From Gammaproteobacteria bacterium (lineage in GTDB: Bacteria; Pseudomonadota; Gammaproteobacteria; Pseudomonadales; Pseudohongiellaceae), in the NCBI GenBank assembly GCA_008081045.1, contig VMDC01000001.1:161280-225279 (forward strand): a DNA stretch of 64,000 nt, read 5' to 3'. The position numbers and the translations under genes are program-made. Positions 25,888-34,630 of the stretch are shown piece by piece. Positions within the stretch are counted from its first letter, which is position 1; every line of letters begins with the position of its first letter. The notes under the pieces were generated by a model that was not told where the DNA came from, did no database searches, and worked only from the letters and a program-made list of their open reading frames with translations.

Positions 25888-26448
25888 TTAAGCAAAGTTC
25901 AATCCCACGCCAAACAGTTGTCCATGAAACAGGGCCACCAGGGCGTACAAGAGCGATCCAAGCAGAATCGCGATTGCATCCCAAACAATATCCGGGGCGC
26001 GCGAGACAGGCCTCGCAGTTACCCACATCGTAACAAACTTTAGCATGCTCCATATCGCGAAGCTGCCGAATAGCAGAATCGAAGCGAGATCGCCATTTGA
26101 CCAGAGATGCGCAAGCCCCCAGATTCCGACCCCCAAAAGCATGGGATTGCGGGTTACTGCAGCGAGGTGAGAGAGAGGGATATTGCCGGCGGTCACCAGG
26201 ATTATCCCCGGCAACATCAGAAAGTGACTGACCACACGCCACTCGAACGGTGGCTGCCAGACCATGAAAAAAGTGGCCTGGCTTTTGCCCAGCACAATCA
26301 GTCCGAGACCGATGGCAGTTGCCAGACTGAAGGTGCCTTTATAGGCAGCCTCTGAAGGCAGTTTGACAACCACGCGATCGCGTAATCCCGTCTCGCGCAG
26401 CAGGTGTGGGATAAAAAACAGCAGCAGGCCAACAACGAGAAGGGGCAT
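25888..26448 (-). CDS. NnrU family membrane protein
   Basis: Integral membrane protein of 186 residues with about five or six helices. The NnrU signature is clear: LLLFFIPHLLRE at the N-terminus, then LAAVTRNPMLLGVGIWGLAHLWSNGDLASILLFGSFAIWS. NnrU was named from nitric-oxide-reductase loci, but most members, including this one, lie elsewhere and their biochemical role is unclear. It starts eight bases after the stop of the molybdopterin subunit gene, so it is probably co-transcribed with it. Confidence 0.87.
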   Translation of the reverse strand: MPLLVVGLLLFFIPHLLRETGLRDRVVVKLPSEAAYKGTFSLATAIGLGLIVLGKSQATFFMVWQPPFEWRVVSHFLMLPGIILVTAGNIPLSHLAAVTRNPMLLGVGIWGLAHLWSNGDLASILLFGSFAIWSMLKFVTMWVTARPVSRAPDIVWDAIAILLGSLLYALVALFHGQLFGVGLNFA

Positions 26449-26455
26449 GTGCCTG

Positions 26456-28672
26456 TTACGCTTTGGCCAGCGTGCTGTTCTGCCTGAAACTGTGCTTGCT
26501 GAGAGGAAGCTCCCTGATTCGCTGACCGGTCAGAATATAAATTGCATTCGTGACCGCCGCGGCGATCGGTGGCGTTGCGGGTTCACCCAGTCCACCGAGG
26601 CTGGCTCCTGACTCGATCAGATGCACATCGATTTCCGGCGAAGTTGCCATTCGGACCATTTCATAATCAGGAAAGTTGTTCTGACTGACCCGACCCTCCT
26701 TTATCGTGATTTCGCCGTACATCGCGGCGGTGAGGCCAAAAATGACGCCAGATTCAATCTGTGCCTTGGCCGTGTCCGGGTTGACCACCCAGCCACAATC
26801 AATCGCCGCCGTGACTTTGTGCACAACGGGCTTGCCATCGGGTCCAATGGAGACTTCAGCAATCTCGGCGCAAATACTGCCGAAACTTTCCTGCACCGCT
26901 ATGCCCAAGGCACGACCTTCGGGCAGGTTTCTGCCATACCCTGCGGCTTCCGCTGCGACCTGCAAAACCTGCTGATGTCGCGGATGTTTGTGAAGGAGTT
27001 CCATACGGAACTGAAAGGGATTGGTTCCCGCGCGATGGGCCAGTTCATCAATGAATGACTCGGTAAAAAACGTCTGCTGTGAGTGATCCACGCTGCGCCA
27101 TGCGGCAATTGGCACATGGGTCTCTCCGTCCACGACTCTGATCGATTGGTGGTCGACGGCGTAGGGAATGTGGGCTGCCCCCGGAGTCTGGATTGGACCC
27201 GTGTATCTGTTATGCCACGCTAAAATGTTGCCGTTAGCGTCCAGGCCTGCTTTGAAATTGGAAGTGACCGCCGGGCGGTAATAGTCCTGCTGCATGTCGT
27301 CTTCACGGCTGAACACGGTCTTCACCGGAACGCTGAACTGCATGGCAATTTTCGTGGCATGGTCAATGACGTTCCAGTTGAAGGGCAGGCGGCGACCGAA
27401 TCCGCCTCCCAAGTAGCTCGGATGGTGTGTTACTGCGCGCTCATTCAGCCCGGCAACCGAGGCCACCCGGCCGCGCACGGCCAGCGGGTCCTGGGTGCTG
27501 GTCCAGACGTCAGCGCGACCGTTTTGAATATGCACTGTGCAGTTCATCGGCTCCATCGGGGCATGGGCCAGATAGGGGACGCGATAGCTGGCCTCGATGA
27601 TTTCACTGGCCTGAGTCAGACCTGCCTCTGCGTCTCCGGCTTCAAAATCCTTGCTGCCTTCACTGCGGGTCAGTTCCTCATCAAAGCGTGCTGCAATGTC
27701 TGCGCTGGAAACTGAATCGTTGTCAGAACGCTCAAACTCGGCTGACACTTCCTTCAGGGCTTCCTTCGCGCGCCAGTAGTTGTCGGCTACAACAGCGACA
27801 GAGTCTTCCAGCTCGATGACCTTTTTAACCCCCCGTCGCTTCAGAGCCTCAGTCGCATCAACCGAGACCAGCTTGGTACCGAACACCGGAGCCAGCCTGA
27901 TTGCGGCGAATAACATGTCGTCTGTTTTGTAATCCAGACCATAGAAGGCACTGCCGTCGACCTTTGCCGGGATATCGACGCGTGATAAGGCTTTGCCCAT
28001 GATATTGAATTGCGTGCGCTGCTTGAGAGTGGGCGCGTCAGGCGGTTCCAGCCCGGCCGCCGCATCTGCCAGTTCGCCGTAACTTAATGATTGCCCGCTG
28101 GCATTGTGATGAACATAACTGAGAGCCGTGGTGCACTCGTCGGCCGGAACGCCCCAGCGCTCTGCTGCGCATTGAATCAGCATTTCACGGGCCGCTGCGC
28201 CGGCGACGCGCATTCCGAGCTGGCCGGTAAAACGAATGGACGCACTGCCTCCGGTGGTTTGCAGATTGCCAATTTGCGCAATTTTCATCGCACTGGCTTC
28301 AATCAGCGGCATCAGAAATGAGGGGACGCCAAACTCACCGGCGAAGCCGATCGCCATGTCTCCGGCTGCGTACAGGTCGGTTGCCGGTGCCTGTTCTATC
28401 CTGACCTGCTCCCAGGCCGCATCCAGCTCATCTGCAGCCATCATGGCCAGTGCGGTGTGACTGCCCTGACCCATTTCGGAATGATTCACATAGACGGTTA
28501 CCCGGTTGTCAGGGTCTATCCTCAAAAACGAAGTCAGGTATCTGGCCGAGCCCTCGGCAAGCGTGTCATTGGCAATTCGATGACCACTGGGTCTGGTGGC
28601 GGCATAGCCAATAGCCAGGCCGCCGCCGACCACAGCTGATGAAAGAATGAACCGGCGTCTCGAGATTTTCAT
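26456..28672 (-). CDS. Molybdopterin-binding subunit of xanthine dehydrogenase-family hydroxylase (IorB-like)
   Basis: Large catalytic subunit of 738 residues that hydroxylates an aldehyde or N-heterocycle using molybdenum cofactor. The N-terminus SRRRFILSSAVVGGGLAIG is a Tat signal, so the folded enzyme is exported with its small subunit. Cofactor motifs include GGGFGRRLPFNWNV and near the C-terminus GGLGEPATPPIAAAVTNAIY, whose Glu is the probable catalytic base. The layout matches isoquinoline 1-oxidoreductase-type enzymes. No FAD subunit gene is adjacent, as expected for this type, which passes electrons to cytochromes. A GGAGG ribosome site precedes the ATG. Confidence 0.9.
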   Translation of the reverse strand: MKISRRRFILSSAVVGGGLAIGYAATRPSGHRIANDTLAEGSARYLTSFLRIDPDNRVTVYVNHSEMGQGSHTALAMMAADELDAAWEQVRIEQAPATDLYAAGDMAIGFAGEFGVPSFLMPLIEASAMKIAQIGNLQTTGGSASIRFTGQLGMRVAGAAAREMLIQCAAERWGVPADECTTALSYVHHNASGQSLSYGELADAAAGLEPPDAPTLKQRTQFNIMGKALSRVDIPAKVDGSAFYGLDYKTDDMLFAAIRLAPVFGTKLVSVDATEALKRRGVKKVIELEDSVAVVADNYWRAKEALKEVSAEFERSDNDSVSSADIAARFDEELTRSEGSKDFEAGDAEAGLTQASEIIEASYRVPYLAHAPMEPMNCTVHIQNGRADVWTSTQDPLAVRGRVASVAGLNERAVTHHPSYLGGGFGRRLPFNWNVIDHATKIAMQFSVPVKTVFSREDDMQQDYYRPAVTSNFKAGLDANGNILAWHNRYTGPIQTPGAAHIPYAVDHQSIRVVDGETHVPIAAWRSVDHSQQTFFTESFIDELAHRAGTNPFQFRMELLHKHPRHQQVLQVAAEAAGYGRNLPEGRALGIAVQESFGSICAEIAEVSIGPDGKPVVHKVTAAIDCGWVVNPDTAKAQIESGVIFGLTAAMYGEITIKEGRVSQNNFPDYEMVRMATSPEIDVHLIESGASLGGLGEPATPPIAAAVTNAIYILTGQRIRELPLSKHSFRQNSTLAKA

Positions 28673-28689
28673 GGGTGCGCCCCTCCGGC

Positions 28690-29160
28690 CTAGGCGTTGG
28701 CGATTGCGCGAATCGCTTTCCGCACGCGTGGATAGGAGCCACAGCGGCAGACATTGTTGATGCTCGCATCAATTTCCGCATCGTTGGGATTAGGGTTAGC
28801 TGCCAACAGAGATGACACGGCCATGATCATGCCTGACTGGCAGTAGCCGCACTGGGGGACCTGATGATCAATCCACGCTTTCTGTACGGCATTCAGATCC
28901 CCCGGTTCGTAGTGCGCCAGTGATGATTCGGCAAGCCCTTCGATAGTGGTGATTTCCTGCCCCTGTACAGCCGAAACAGGCATGACACAGCTTCTTACCG
29001 GATTGCCATTCACCTGCACCGTGCAGGCGCCACAGGAAGCTACGCCGCAGCCAAATTTGGTTCCCGTGAGTCCGAGCTCATCCCGCAACGCCCACAACAG
29101 CGGCATTTCCGGTTCGACGTCGAGAGTGTATTCAGTGCCGTTTATTTTCAGAGTCGCCAT
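28690..29160 (-). CDS. (2Fe-2S)-binding small subunit of xanthine dehydrogenase-family hydroxylase (IorA-like)
   Basis: Electron-transfer subunit of 156 residues with two [2Fe-2S] clusters. The plant-ferredoxin-type cluster is in KFGCGVASCGACTVQVNG with a further Cys in RSCVMPV. The second, helical cluster is in QCGYCQSGMIMA and NVCRCGSYPRVRKAI. It has no signal of its own and would travel with the Tat-bearing large subunit. It is the first gene of the unit iorA-iorB-nnrU and is divergent from the iron alcohol dehydrogenase. Confidence 0.92.
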   Translation of the reverse strand: MATLKINGTEYTLDVEPEMPLLWALRDELGLTGTKFGCGVASCGACTVQVNGNPVRSCVMPVSAVQGQEITTIEGLAESSLAHYEPGDLNAVQKAWIDHQVPQCGYCQSGMIMAVSSLLAANPNPNDAEIDASINNVCRCGSYPRVRKAIRAIANA

Positions 29161-29297
29161 GCGCAGTCATTCCCCTTTCAAAGATCCGGAGATTGTAACG
29201 CGCGCGTGAGACTATTTCGACGTGCAAGGCGGCTGCTTCTCAGCATACACTGGGATTATTCGAACTCATTGCTGCGGATTGGTCGCTACCCTGAGCC

Positions 29298-30467
29298 ATG
29301 GAATTTGCATACAGCGCGCTAGAGAAGGTCATTTTTAACGAAGCGGCAACAGCAGCCCTGCCGCAGCTTTTGCGCGACCTGAGTTACCAGCGGCCGTTCC
29401 TGGTTGCCTCCCGGACTCTGGCTGAAAAGACCGGTGACCTCGGTGCTTTGCGACAGGCCCTGCCGGTTGAACTGGCCGGTTTCAACAAGGCTATCCGGTC
29501 GCACACGCCTCGTGAAGATGCGCTGGAGCTGCTTGATCAGGTCAGGGAGAGCGGAGCCGATGTCATCATCAGCGTCGGCGGGGGTTCGGTAATCGACGCC
29601 GGCAAATTCGTTCAGCTGGCAATCGAGCAGGGCCTCAAGCACGAATCAGAAATCCTAGAATACGCGCAGCAGGGCAACGGCAGTAAGGGGCCGAAGCATG
29701 GTGATTTTCGACTTTTCTCCGGCACCGACAAGATTCGGCAGCTTGCCATTCCCACCACGCTCTCCGGCGCCGAATTCAGCAACTCAGCGGGTGTACTGAA
29801 CAGCAGTTCGGGCAGTAAAGAGGGCTATCGAGGCCCCCGGCTTTGCCCTCAGGCAGTTGTTTACGATCCGGAACTGGCCGGGCACACGCCGTCCTGGCTC
29901 TGGTTATCGACTGCCATACGGTCATTGGATCATGCCATAGAGGGTTTCTGTTCCGGCCAGAGCTCAGCCTATCTTGACGGCCATTTTCTGCATGCCATCA
30001 CTCTGTTCAGCCAGTCCTTACCGGCGGCGAGTCTCTCTCAGGGCGATCAAGGCGCGATCAATCTGAATCAGCAGGCCGTCTGGCTGGCGTGTTGCGGCCT
30101 CGGGTCAGTTCCCCACGGAGCGAGTCACGGAATCGGCTACATACTCGGTGCCCTGTGCGCCATTCCGCATGGCTATACCTCATGCGTCATGTTGCCCGCG
30201 GTGCTCGAGTGGAATGCCGCCGTCCTCGGTGAGAAGAGCCGCGCTATTAGCGACGCCATGGGTCAAGGCTCACAGGATGCTCATGTGGTGGTAAAGACGC
30301 TGATCAGCGAACTGGGCCTGCCCACCAGCCTGCGGCAGCTCGATGTTCCCCGACATCTGCTACAGCAGATAGCCGAGCGCGCCTACGCTCATCCCGTAGT
30401 GCGCAAGAACCCCCGTCCGATAGTCAATGCTGGTGATGTGAGCGCCATACTGGAGATCGCCTGGTAG
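29298..30467 (+). CDS. Iron-containing alcohol dehydrogenase family protein
   Basis: NAD(P)-dependent dehydrogenase of 389 residues of the group III (Fe-ADH) superfamily. The nucleotide-binding loop is ISVGGGSVIDAGKF; metal-ligand segments are SLDHAIEGFCS and PHGASHGIGYILGALCAIPHGYTSCVMLP. The last two resemble maleylacetate reductases and related branch members as much as true alcohol dehydrogenases, so the substrate is open. It is divergent from the molybdenum hydroxylase genes, and the next gene starts six bases after its stop. Confidence 0.85.
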   Translation: MEFAYSALEKVIFNEAATAALPQLLRDLSYQRPFLVASRTLAEKTGDLGALRQALPVELAGFNKAIRSHTPREDALELLDQVRESGADVIISVGGGSVIDAGKFVQLAIEQGLKHESEILEYAQQGNGSKGPKHGDFRLFSGTDKIRQLAIPTTLSGAEFSNSAGVLNSSSGSKEGYRGPRLCPQAVVYDPELAGHTPSWLWLSTAIRSLDHAIEGFCSGQSSAYLDGHFLHAITLFSQSLPAASLSQGDQGAINLNQQAVWLACCGLGSVPHGASHGIGYILGALCAIPHGYTSCVMLPAVLEWNAAVLGEKSRAISDAMGQGSQDAHVVVKTLISELGLPTSLRQLDVPRHLLQQIAERAYAHPVVRKNPRPIVNAGDVSAILEIAW

Positions 30468-30473
30468 GCACCC

Positions 30474-31379
30474 GTGATCAGTCAATCCAAATTCGAAACC
30501 GCATCTGTGCATACAGTCGGGCTTCGCCAGCTGTTGGTGATCCTGGCGCTGATGATGTCGTGCGCTCCCACCGGTTCCAAGGCGCAGTTCATCCGATTTG
30601 CAGAAGCGCCGCAGGACTGGCATGGCAGTTTGCAGACCTCAGTGAGCCGCTACCGCAGCGCGTCCGGAGTCGAGCTTGATCTGGTAGCGGCCGTGCATGT
30701 TGCAGACAAGCGCTACTATGACAAGCTGAACGCCTATTTTGCCGACAGGGATTTGGTGCTCTACGAGCTGGTGACGGATGGCAGCAGTACTGATTCGGCG
30801 CGCGGTATGTCAGAAAGCGGACTGTCGGTTGTGGGTTGGCTGCAGGTCACTGCTGCAAGCTTGCTCGGACTTCGCTTTCAACTCGATGAGATCGCCTATG
30901 GCGCAAGCAACTTTCGGCACGCTGATCTGAGCGTTAGCGAACTGCAGGCGATTATGGCGGCCAAACAGGAAAATTTTATCACGCTGTTTGTCGCCATGGC
31001 CTCTGCTCAGCTGGCCAGTGAGCAGCAGGCGAGAATCAGAGAGGATTTACCGGCAAGCTCGTTCACCACCATGGCTCTGCTAAGTGCGCTGAGCTCTGAA
31101 GATCGGAGTCAGGCTGTCAAATATTTACTGGGAAAAGAACTGGGCCGAAGTGGCAGCATTGCGATCGATCCGGCCATGGAATCGAAATTAACACTCCTGG
31201 GCGACCGGAATGAGGCGGCTCTCTCCGCGCTGAGGGATGTGCTTGAGCAGGGTCAGGCGCGCACTATCAGTCTGTTTTACGGCGCTGCCCACATGGCAGG
31301 CCTCGAAAGAGTCATTACCGGTGAACTGGAGTTTGAATTTGAAGAGCGGCTCTGGCTGGCCGCCTGGCAAATTCCATAG
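30474..31379 (+). CDS. TraB/GumN-like exported protein
   Basis: Protein of about 301 residues starting at GTG and carrying an N-terminal signal segment that ends near GSKAQ. Two G-x-x-H-like motifs at the ends of the domain, LVAAVHVADKRYYDKLNAYF and LFYGAAHMAGLERVI, match the paired motifs of the TIKI/TraB/GumN superfamily, some of which are metal-dependent proteases. The body is helical. Family assignment is moderate; the function is unknown. It lies six bases after the iron dehydrogenase gene and is probably co-transcribed with it. Confidence 0.65.
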   Translation: MISQSKFETASVHTVGLRQLLVILALMMSCAPTGSKAQFIRFAEAPQDWHGSLQTSVSRYRSASGVELDLVAAVHVADKRYYDKLNAYFADRDLVLYELVTDGSSTDSARGMSESGLSVVGWLQVTAASLLGLRFQLDEIAYGASNFRHADLSVSELQAIMAAKQENFITLFVAMASAQLASEQQARIREDLPASSFTTMALLSALSSEDRSQAVKYLLGKELGRSGSIAIDPAMESKLTLLGDRNEAALSALRDVLEQGQARTISLFYGAAHMAGLERVITGELEFEFEERLWLAAWQIP

Positions 31380-31580
31380 AACGCAAATTTCGCTCCGGTC
31401 GCCGACCCGGGCTGCGCATTGAGGTTGACTGACGCGCGATTTACAGGACAATAGGGTCAGCTTAGCCGCAATTGAAGCAGCTCCAAGACTCAGGAGCGGG
31501 GTATGCGCATTAACTGTTAATCGGGTGACTCCAGGCTTTCGTTGTTATTCTCTGGTCTGATAGAAAAAGGGTTTTATGGT

Positions 31581-31943
31581 ATGAAGAAAATATTGAACGG
31601 ATGGTTTGCAGTTACCTTGCTGGTATTGGTCGGTTGCGCTGCTTCGACGCCGCCGGCCGTTGGGGTCTGGAACGTTGAGATGAATACGCCACTGGGGGCT
31701 TTGCCCGCAACCTTGACTCTGAATGCGGACGGTACCGGCATGATGGGTTCGGATCAGCTGGGTGAAGCGCCGATTGACGGCGTCATGTATGACGGCAATT
31801 CAGTCTCTTTCTCTGCAGAAGTCGATGCCCAGGGTCAGACTCTGGTCCTCGACTTTTCCGGCACAATTGAGGGAGACTCGGTTTCCGGCGAATTTGGCAG
31901 TGACTTCGGCGCGTTCGCTGTGACCGGAACCCGGGCGCAGTAA
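31581..31943 (+). CDS. Small lipoprotein of unknown function
   Basis: Lipoprotein of 120 residues: MKKILNGWFAVTLLVLVGC is a lipoprotein signal with the LVGC lipobox. The mature part is beta-rich, with strands such as VGVWNVEMNTPLG, ATLTLNADGTGMMGSD and SFSAEVDAQGQTLVLDFSGTIEGDSVSGEF. This resembles small lipocalin-like envelope proteins, but I cannot name a family. The frame is open to 31542; ATG 31581 gives the lipobox. A terminator follows directly. Confidence 0.7.
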   Translation: MKKILNGWFAVTLLVLVGCAASTPPAVGVWNVEMNTPLGALPATLTLNADGTGMMGSDQLGEAPIDGVMYDGNSVSFSAEVDAQGQTLVLDFSGTIEGDSVSGEFGSDFGAFAVTGTRAQ

Positions 31944-31956
31944 TTTTGACCCGCAG

Positions 31957-31988
31957 GAAAAAAAGGATGCGAAAGCATCCTTTTTTTT
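31957..31988. terminator. Bidirectional intrinsic terminator
   Basis: The stem GGATGC/GCATCC with a GAAA loop is flanked by eight A on one side and eight T on the other, so it can end transcription in both directions. It sits between the convergent lipoprotein and TPR genes. Confidence 0.93.
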
Positions 31989-32019
31989 CGGCCAGTGTTT
32001 GGCAGAGCCTGCGCCGGGT

Positions 32020-32589
32020 TTAAATCACGTTTACAGCGCGCTGTTCTTTCACCAGGCGCAAATTCTCCTGTGCGGAAGGACTGTTGGGATGTACCGTAAT
32101 GAGTTGCTGAAAAGCCTCCTCGGCCAGCGCGAGCTTGCCTTGCTGCAGATAAACCAGACCTAGCCCGGACAGGGCACCGAAGTGGCGCGGCTCGAGTTCC
32201 AGAGTTTTCTTGATGTCTTCGATCGAGGCGTCGGTATTGCCGACCAGGTAGTAGAGGGTCGCACGTTTGTTCCAGCCTTCCGCAAAATCCGGAAAATTCT
32301 CCACAATCTGGCTGAAAATCAACAGCGCTTCCGGGAATTGGCGACGATTCATGGCCTCGGTGCCCAGTGTCAGCAGCTGTTGAACATCTGCGTTCTCATG
32401 TTCAAGCCAAATGGCCCAAATCTGGTTTTCTGTCGCGCGCAGCACCACCGGATTACTGACCAGTGACAGTTGCTCGAACAATCCGTTCAGCCTTTCGTCG
32501 TTCTGATCTGCGTGCAGAGTCAGCGTGACTGACATCGATAAGGCAAAAATGAGTGTCATTAAACGCGCGGGGATTTTCAACTGAGCCAT
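32020..32589 (-). CDS. Exported tetratricopeptide repeat protein
   Basis: Protein of 189 residues from ATG 32589, with a signal segment (LMTLIFALSMSVTLTLHA) and three TPR-like helical pairs. The repeats are visible as RRQFPEALLIFSQIVENFPDFAEGWNKRA, then TDASIEDIKKTLELEPRHFGALSGLGLVYL, then GKLALAEEAFQQLITVHPNSPSAQENL. TPR proteins act as scaffolds for protein complexes; the partner here is unknown. An upstream in-frame start at 32625 would add a short tail without a better signal. Confidence 0.8.
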   Translation of the reverse strand: MAQLKIPARLMTLIFALSMSVTLTLHADQNDERLNGLFEQLSLVSNPVVLRATENQIWAIWLEHENADVQQLLTLGTEAMNRRQFPEALLIFSQIVENFPDFAEGWNKRATLYYLVGNTDASIEDIKKTLELEPRHFGALSGLGLVYLQQGKLALAEEAFQQLITVHPNSPSAQENLRLVKEQRAVNVI

Positions 32590-32705
32590 GCTCTGCAGAA
32601 TAATCGCCCGAGGGTCTTCGCACAATGCTTGGTGCTGCCGGATCGGCCGCGAAGTGAGGAGGGTTCCGAGCGCATCGGGATTGACCCAGAATCAGACGCG
32701 GCTGA

Positions 32706-33446
32706 CTAAAAATTCATGACGAAAGTGACAGCAGTTTCTGTGTCGGTATTTTTACGACCGGCCGGAACAATCGTCTGATGCTTGGCAAATATCGAAAACC
32801 TCAGCGCGAGGTTATCGAGGATCTGGGCTTCAATGCTGCTTTCAGACCGGAAAATGCTGGTTTCGAGACCTGTTTCAATGCTCAAGGTTTGCCCGAATTG
32901 CGCAGATGCTGACAGATCCCATTCATATTCTCCGGCCAGTCTGAACATGGCTTCGTCAAAGTCATTGAAATTGATCTGGCTGAGACGTTCCTTGATGCGA
33001 CTGATCCGGTAGCCGATACCGGCTTCGTAGGTCAGGCTCATGTTCGGGCGCCCGCCCAGCAGGCTTCGGCCATAGCTGAGCGTGAAATCTGACTGGCTGT
33101 CATAGCCGCTGAATCGATCATCCTCGTGAGCGAGTCTCGACTGAATGAAAGAGTTTTCATCCAGTTGGTAATTGGCGTTACCGACGTAGTAAAAGCGCTG
33201 AGCGGCCAGAATTCCGTTCTGTGACGATCGCAGGCCGTCAATTAGGAAGCCGTATTCCCACTGTTCTCGCCCCCAGTCTACCTCCCCCCGGAAATTGATA
33301 CTCTGTGCGTCAGTATTGCCGCTGGTGTTCACGGCGCCCAGTTCCACTTCGGTCGTCAGAGGTGTCGCCTCTTCTTCCTGCGCAGCCAGGGTGTTGGAAA
33401 CCATCATGCAGGCGAGGAGGCTCAAAAGAGATCGGTGTAATGTCAT
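32706..33446 (-). CDS. DUF481 outer membrane beta-barrel protein
   Basis: Outer membrane protein of 246 residues: signal peptide ending NTLAAQ, then the DUF481 pattern TEVELGAVNTSGNTDAQSINFRGEVDW and a series of alternating hydrophobic strands. It ends AVTFVMNF, with the terminal Phe recognised by the BAM assembly machinery. DUF481 proteins are small barrels, some called salt-induced outer membrane proteins; cargo is unknown. It is a single gene between the TPR gene and the divergent sixA gene. Confidence 0.88.
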   Translation of the reverse strand: MTLHRSLLSLLACMMVSNTLAAQEEEATPLTTEVELGAVNTSGNTDAQSINFRGEVDWGREQWEYGFLIDGLRSSQNGILAAQRFYYVGNANYQLDENSFIQSRLAHEDDRFSGYDSQSDFTLSYGRSLLGGRPNMSLTYEAGIGYRISRIKERLSQINFNDFDEAMFRLAGEYEWDLSASAQFGQTLSIETGLETSIFRSESSIEAQILDNLALRFSIFAKHQTIVPAGRKNTDTETAVTFVMNF

Positions 33447-33645
33447 TGTGCGTCCTTTTCCGGGTAATAAGTCAGAGAAAATCCAACCGGCCCTAATTGG
33501 TGTATTACCTGTAGTTAACGGTCTGGATGCCTAAATCGTTAGACGCTCAGACTGGCTGGAGTAAAATACTGTTCCATGCTACGCGTCATGTGCTGTTTTT
33601 TGCCATGATGCTGATGTCCGGTTCCTGGTGAATTGTCGAAGTTTG

Positions 33646-34140
33646 ATGAAAACGCTGTATCTTCTGCGCCATGCAAAATCCAGCTGGGATGACCCCGGGC
33701 TCAAGGATTTCGAACGGCCACTCGCTGAGCGCGGTCTGCGGGACATCCCGAAGATGGCCGCCCGATTCCGGCAGCGGGGCGACACGGTCGGCTGTGTGAT
33801 TACCAGTCCAGCTCTGAGAGCGAAAACGACGGCAAAGTTGATGGCCGATCAGATAGGTTTCCCGCCGGATGAGGTCTTCAGTAACCCCGAGCTCTACTTC
33901 GCCGGTGCCGGTATGTTTCTGAAAACAGTGGGGCTTCTCGACGAGCACTGTCAGTCGGCCATGCTGGTGGGACATAATCCGGCCATCACCGAGTTCGCCA
34001 ACGGAGTATGCGATGGACGCATCGATCATATTCCAACCTGCGGTTTGCTCAAGCTGCAATTCCCTGTTCAGCACTGGGAGGAGATTCAGGAAGCGTCGGG
34101 CGAATTGGTCTACTTTGATTATCCGAAGAAGGGAGACTGA
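33646..34140 (+). CDS. sixA: SixA-type histidine phosphatase
   Basis: Phosphohistidine phosphatase of 164 residues. The catalytic motif is LLRHAKSSWDD (R8, H9) at the very N-terminus, with the second arginine in VITSPALRAKTTA and the second His in MLVGHNPAI. SixA removes phosphate from His of phosphotransfer domains, including the nitrogen phosphotransferase system. GTG 33628 is in frame but would separate the RHG motif from its usual N-terminal position, so ATG 33646 is chosen. The next gene starts three bases after its stop. Confidence 0.87.
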   Translation: MKTLYLLRHAKSSWDDPGLKDFERPLAERGLRDIPKMAARFRQRGDTVGCVITSPALRAKTTAKLMADQIGFPPDEVFSNPELYFAGAGMFLKTVGLLDEHCQSAMLVGHNPAITEFANGVCDGRIDHIPTCGLLKLQFPVQHWEEIQEASGELVYFDYPKKGD

Positions 34141-34143
34141 TTC

Positions 34144-34602
34144 ATGGAGAGAAAACTGTGGCCAATGTTTGCTGTTACTGTAGTGACGCTGCTGCTGGGA
34201 TGCGCACCGTCGCAAGAGTCCGGTGAAGGCGATGAGGGAACGCCTGTTGCCGGTCGCTGGTATTCGGTTGAGCAGGTTCATACAGGCAGCAGCGTTTTCC
34301 AACACGAGTGCGCTCAGTGCCATGGCGCGCAGGCGCAGGGGATTACTGCCGACTGGCGTGAGCGACTCGACGACGGTTCATTTCCACCACCCCCACTGAA
34401 CGGATCGGCGCACGCCTGGCACCACCCTCTGTCCGTGCTGCTTCAGGTGATCAATCAGGGAGGAGTCCCTCTAGGCGGCCAAATGCCGGCTTTCGCCAAC
34501 CGGATTTCGGATAAAGAGAAACTGGCGGCTATCGCTTATTTTCAGAGTTTCTGGAATGATGAGCTCTATGGTAACTGGGAGCAGATGGGTGGTACCGAGT
34601 AA
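34144..34602 (+). CDS. Lipoprotein cytochrome c
   Basis: Membrane-anchored class I cytochrome c of 152 residues. The lipobox LLGC places the lipid on C20. Haem site C56-AQ-C59-H60 is followed by VPLGGQMPAFANRIS, which supplies the axial Met, and by the terminal helix KEKLAAIAYFQSFW. It would carry single electrons in the periplasm. It follows sixA by three bases with a GGGAG ribosome site inside the sixA end, so the two are co-transcribed although no functional link is obvious. Confidence 0.88.
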   Translation: MERKLWPMFAVTVVTLLLGCAPSQESGEGDEGTPVAGRWYSVEQVHTGSSVFQHECAQCHGAQAQGITADWRERLDDGSFPPPPLNGSAHAWHHPLSVLLQVINQGGVPLGGQMPAFANRISDKEKLAAIAYFQSFWNDELYGNWEQMGGTE

Positions 34603-34630
34603 ATTTCGCGAGGCAGGCATCAGGCGCGTG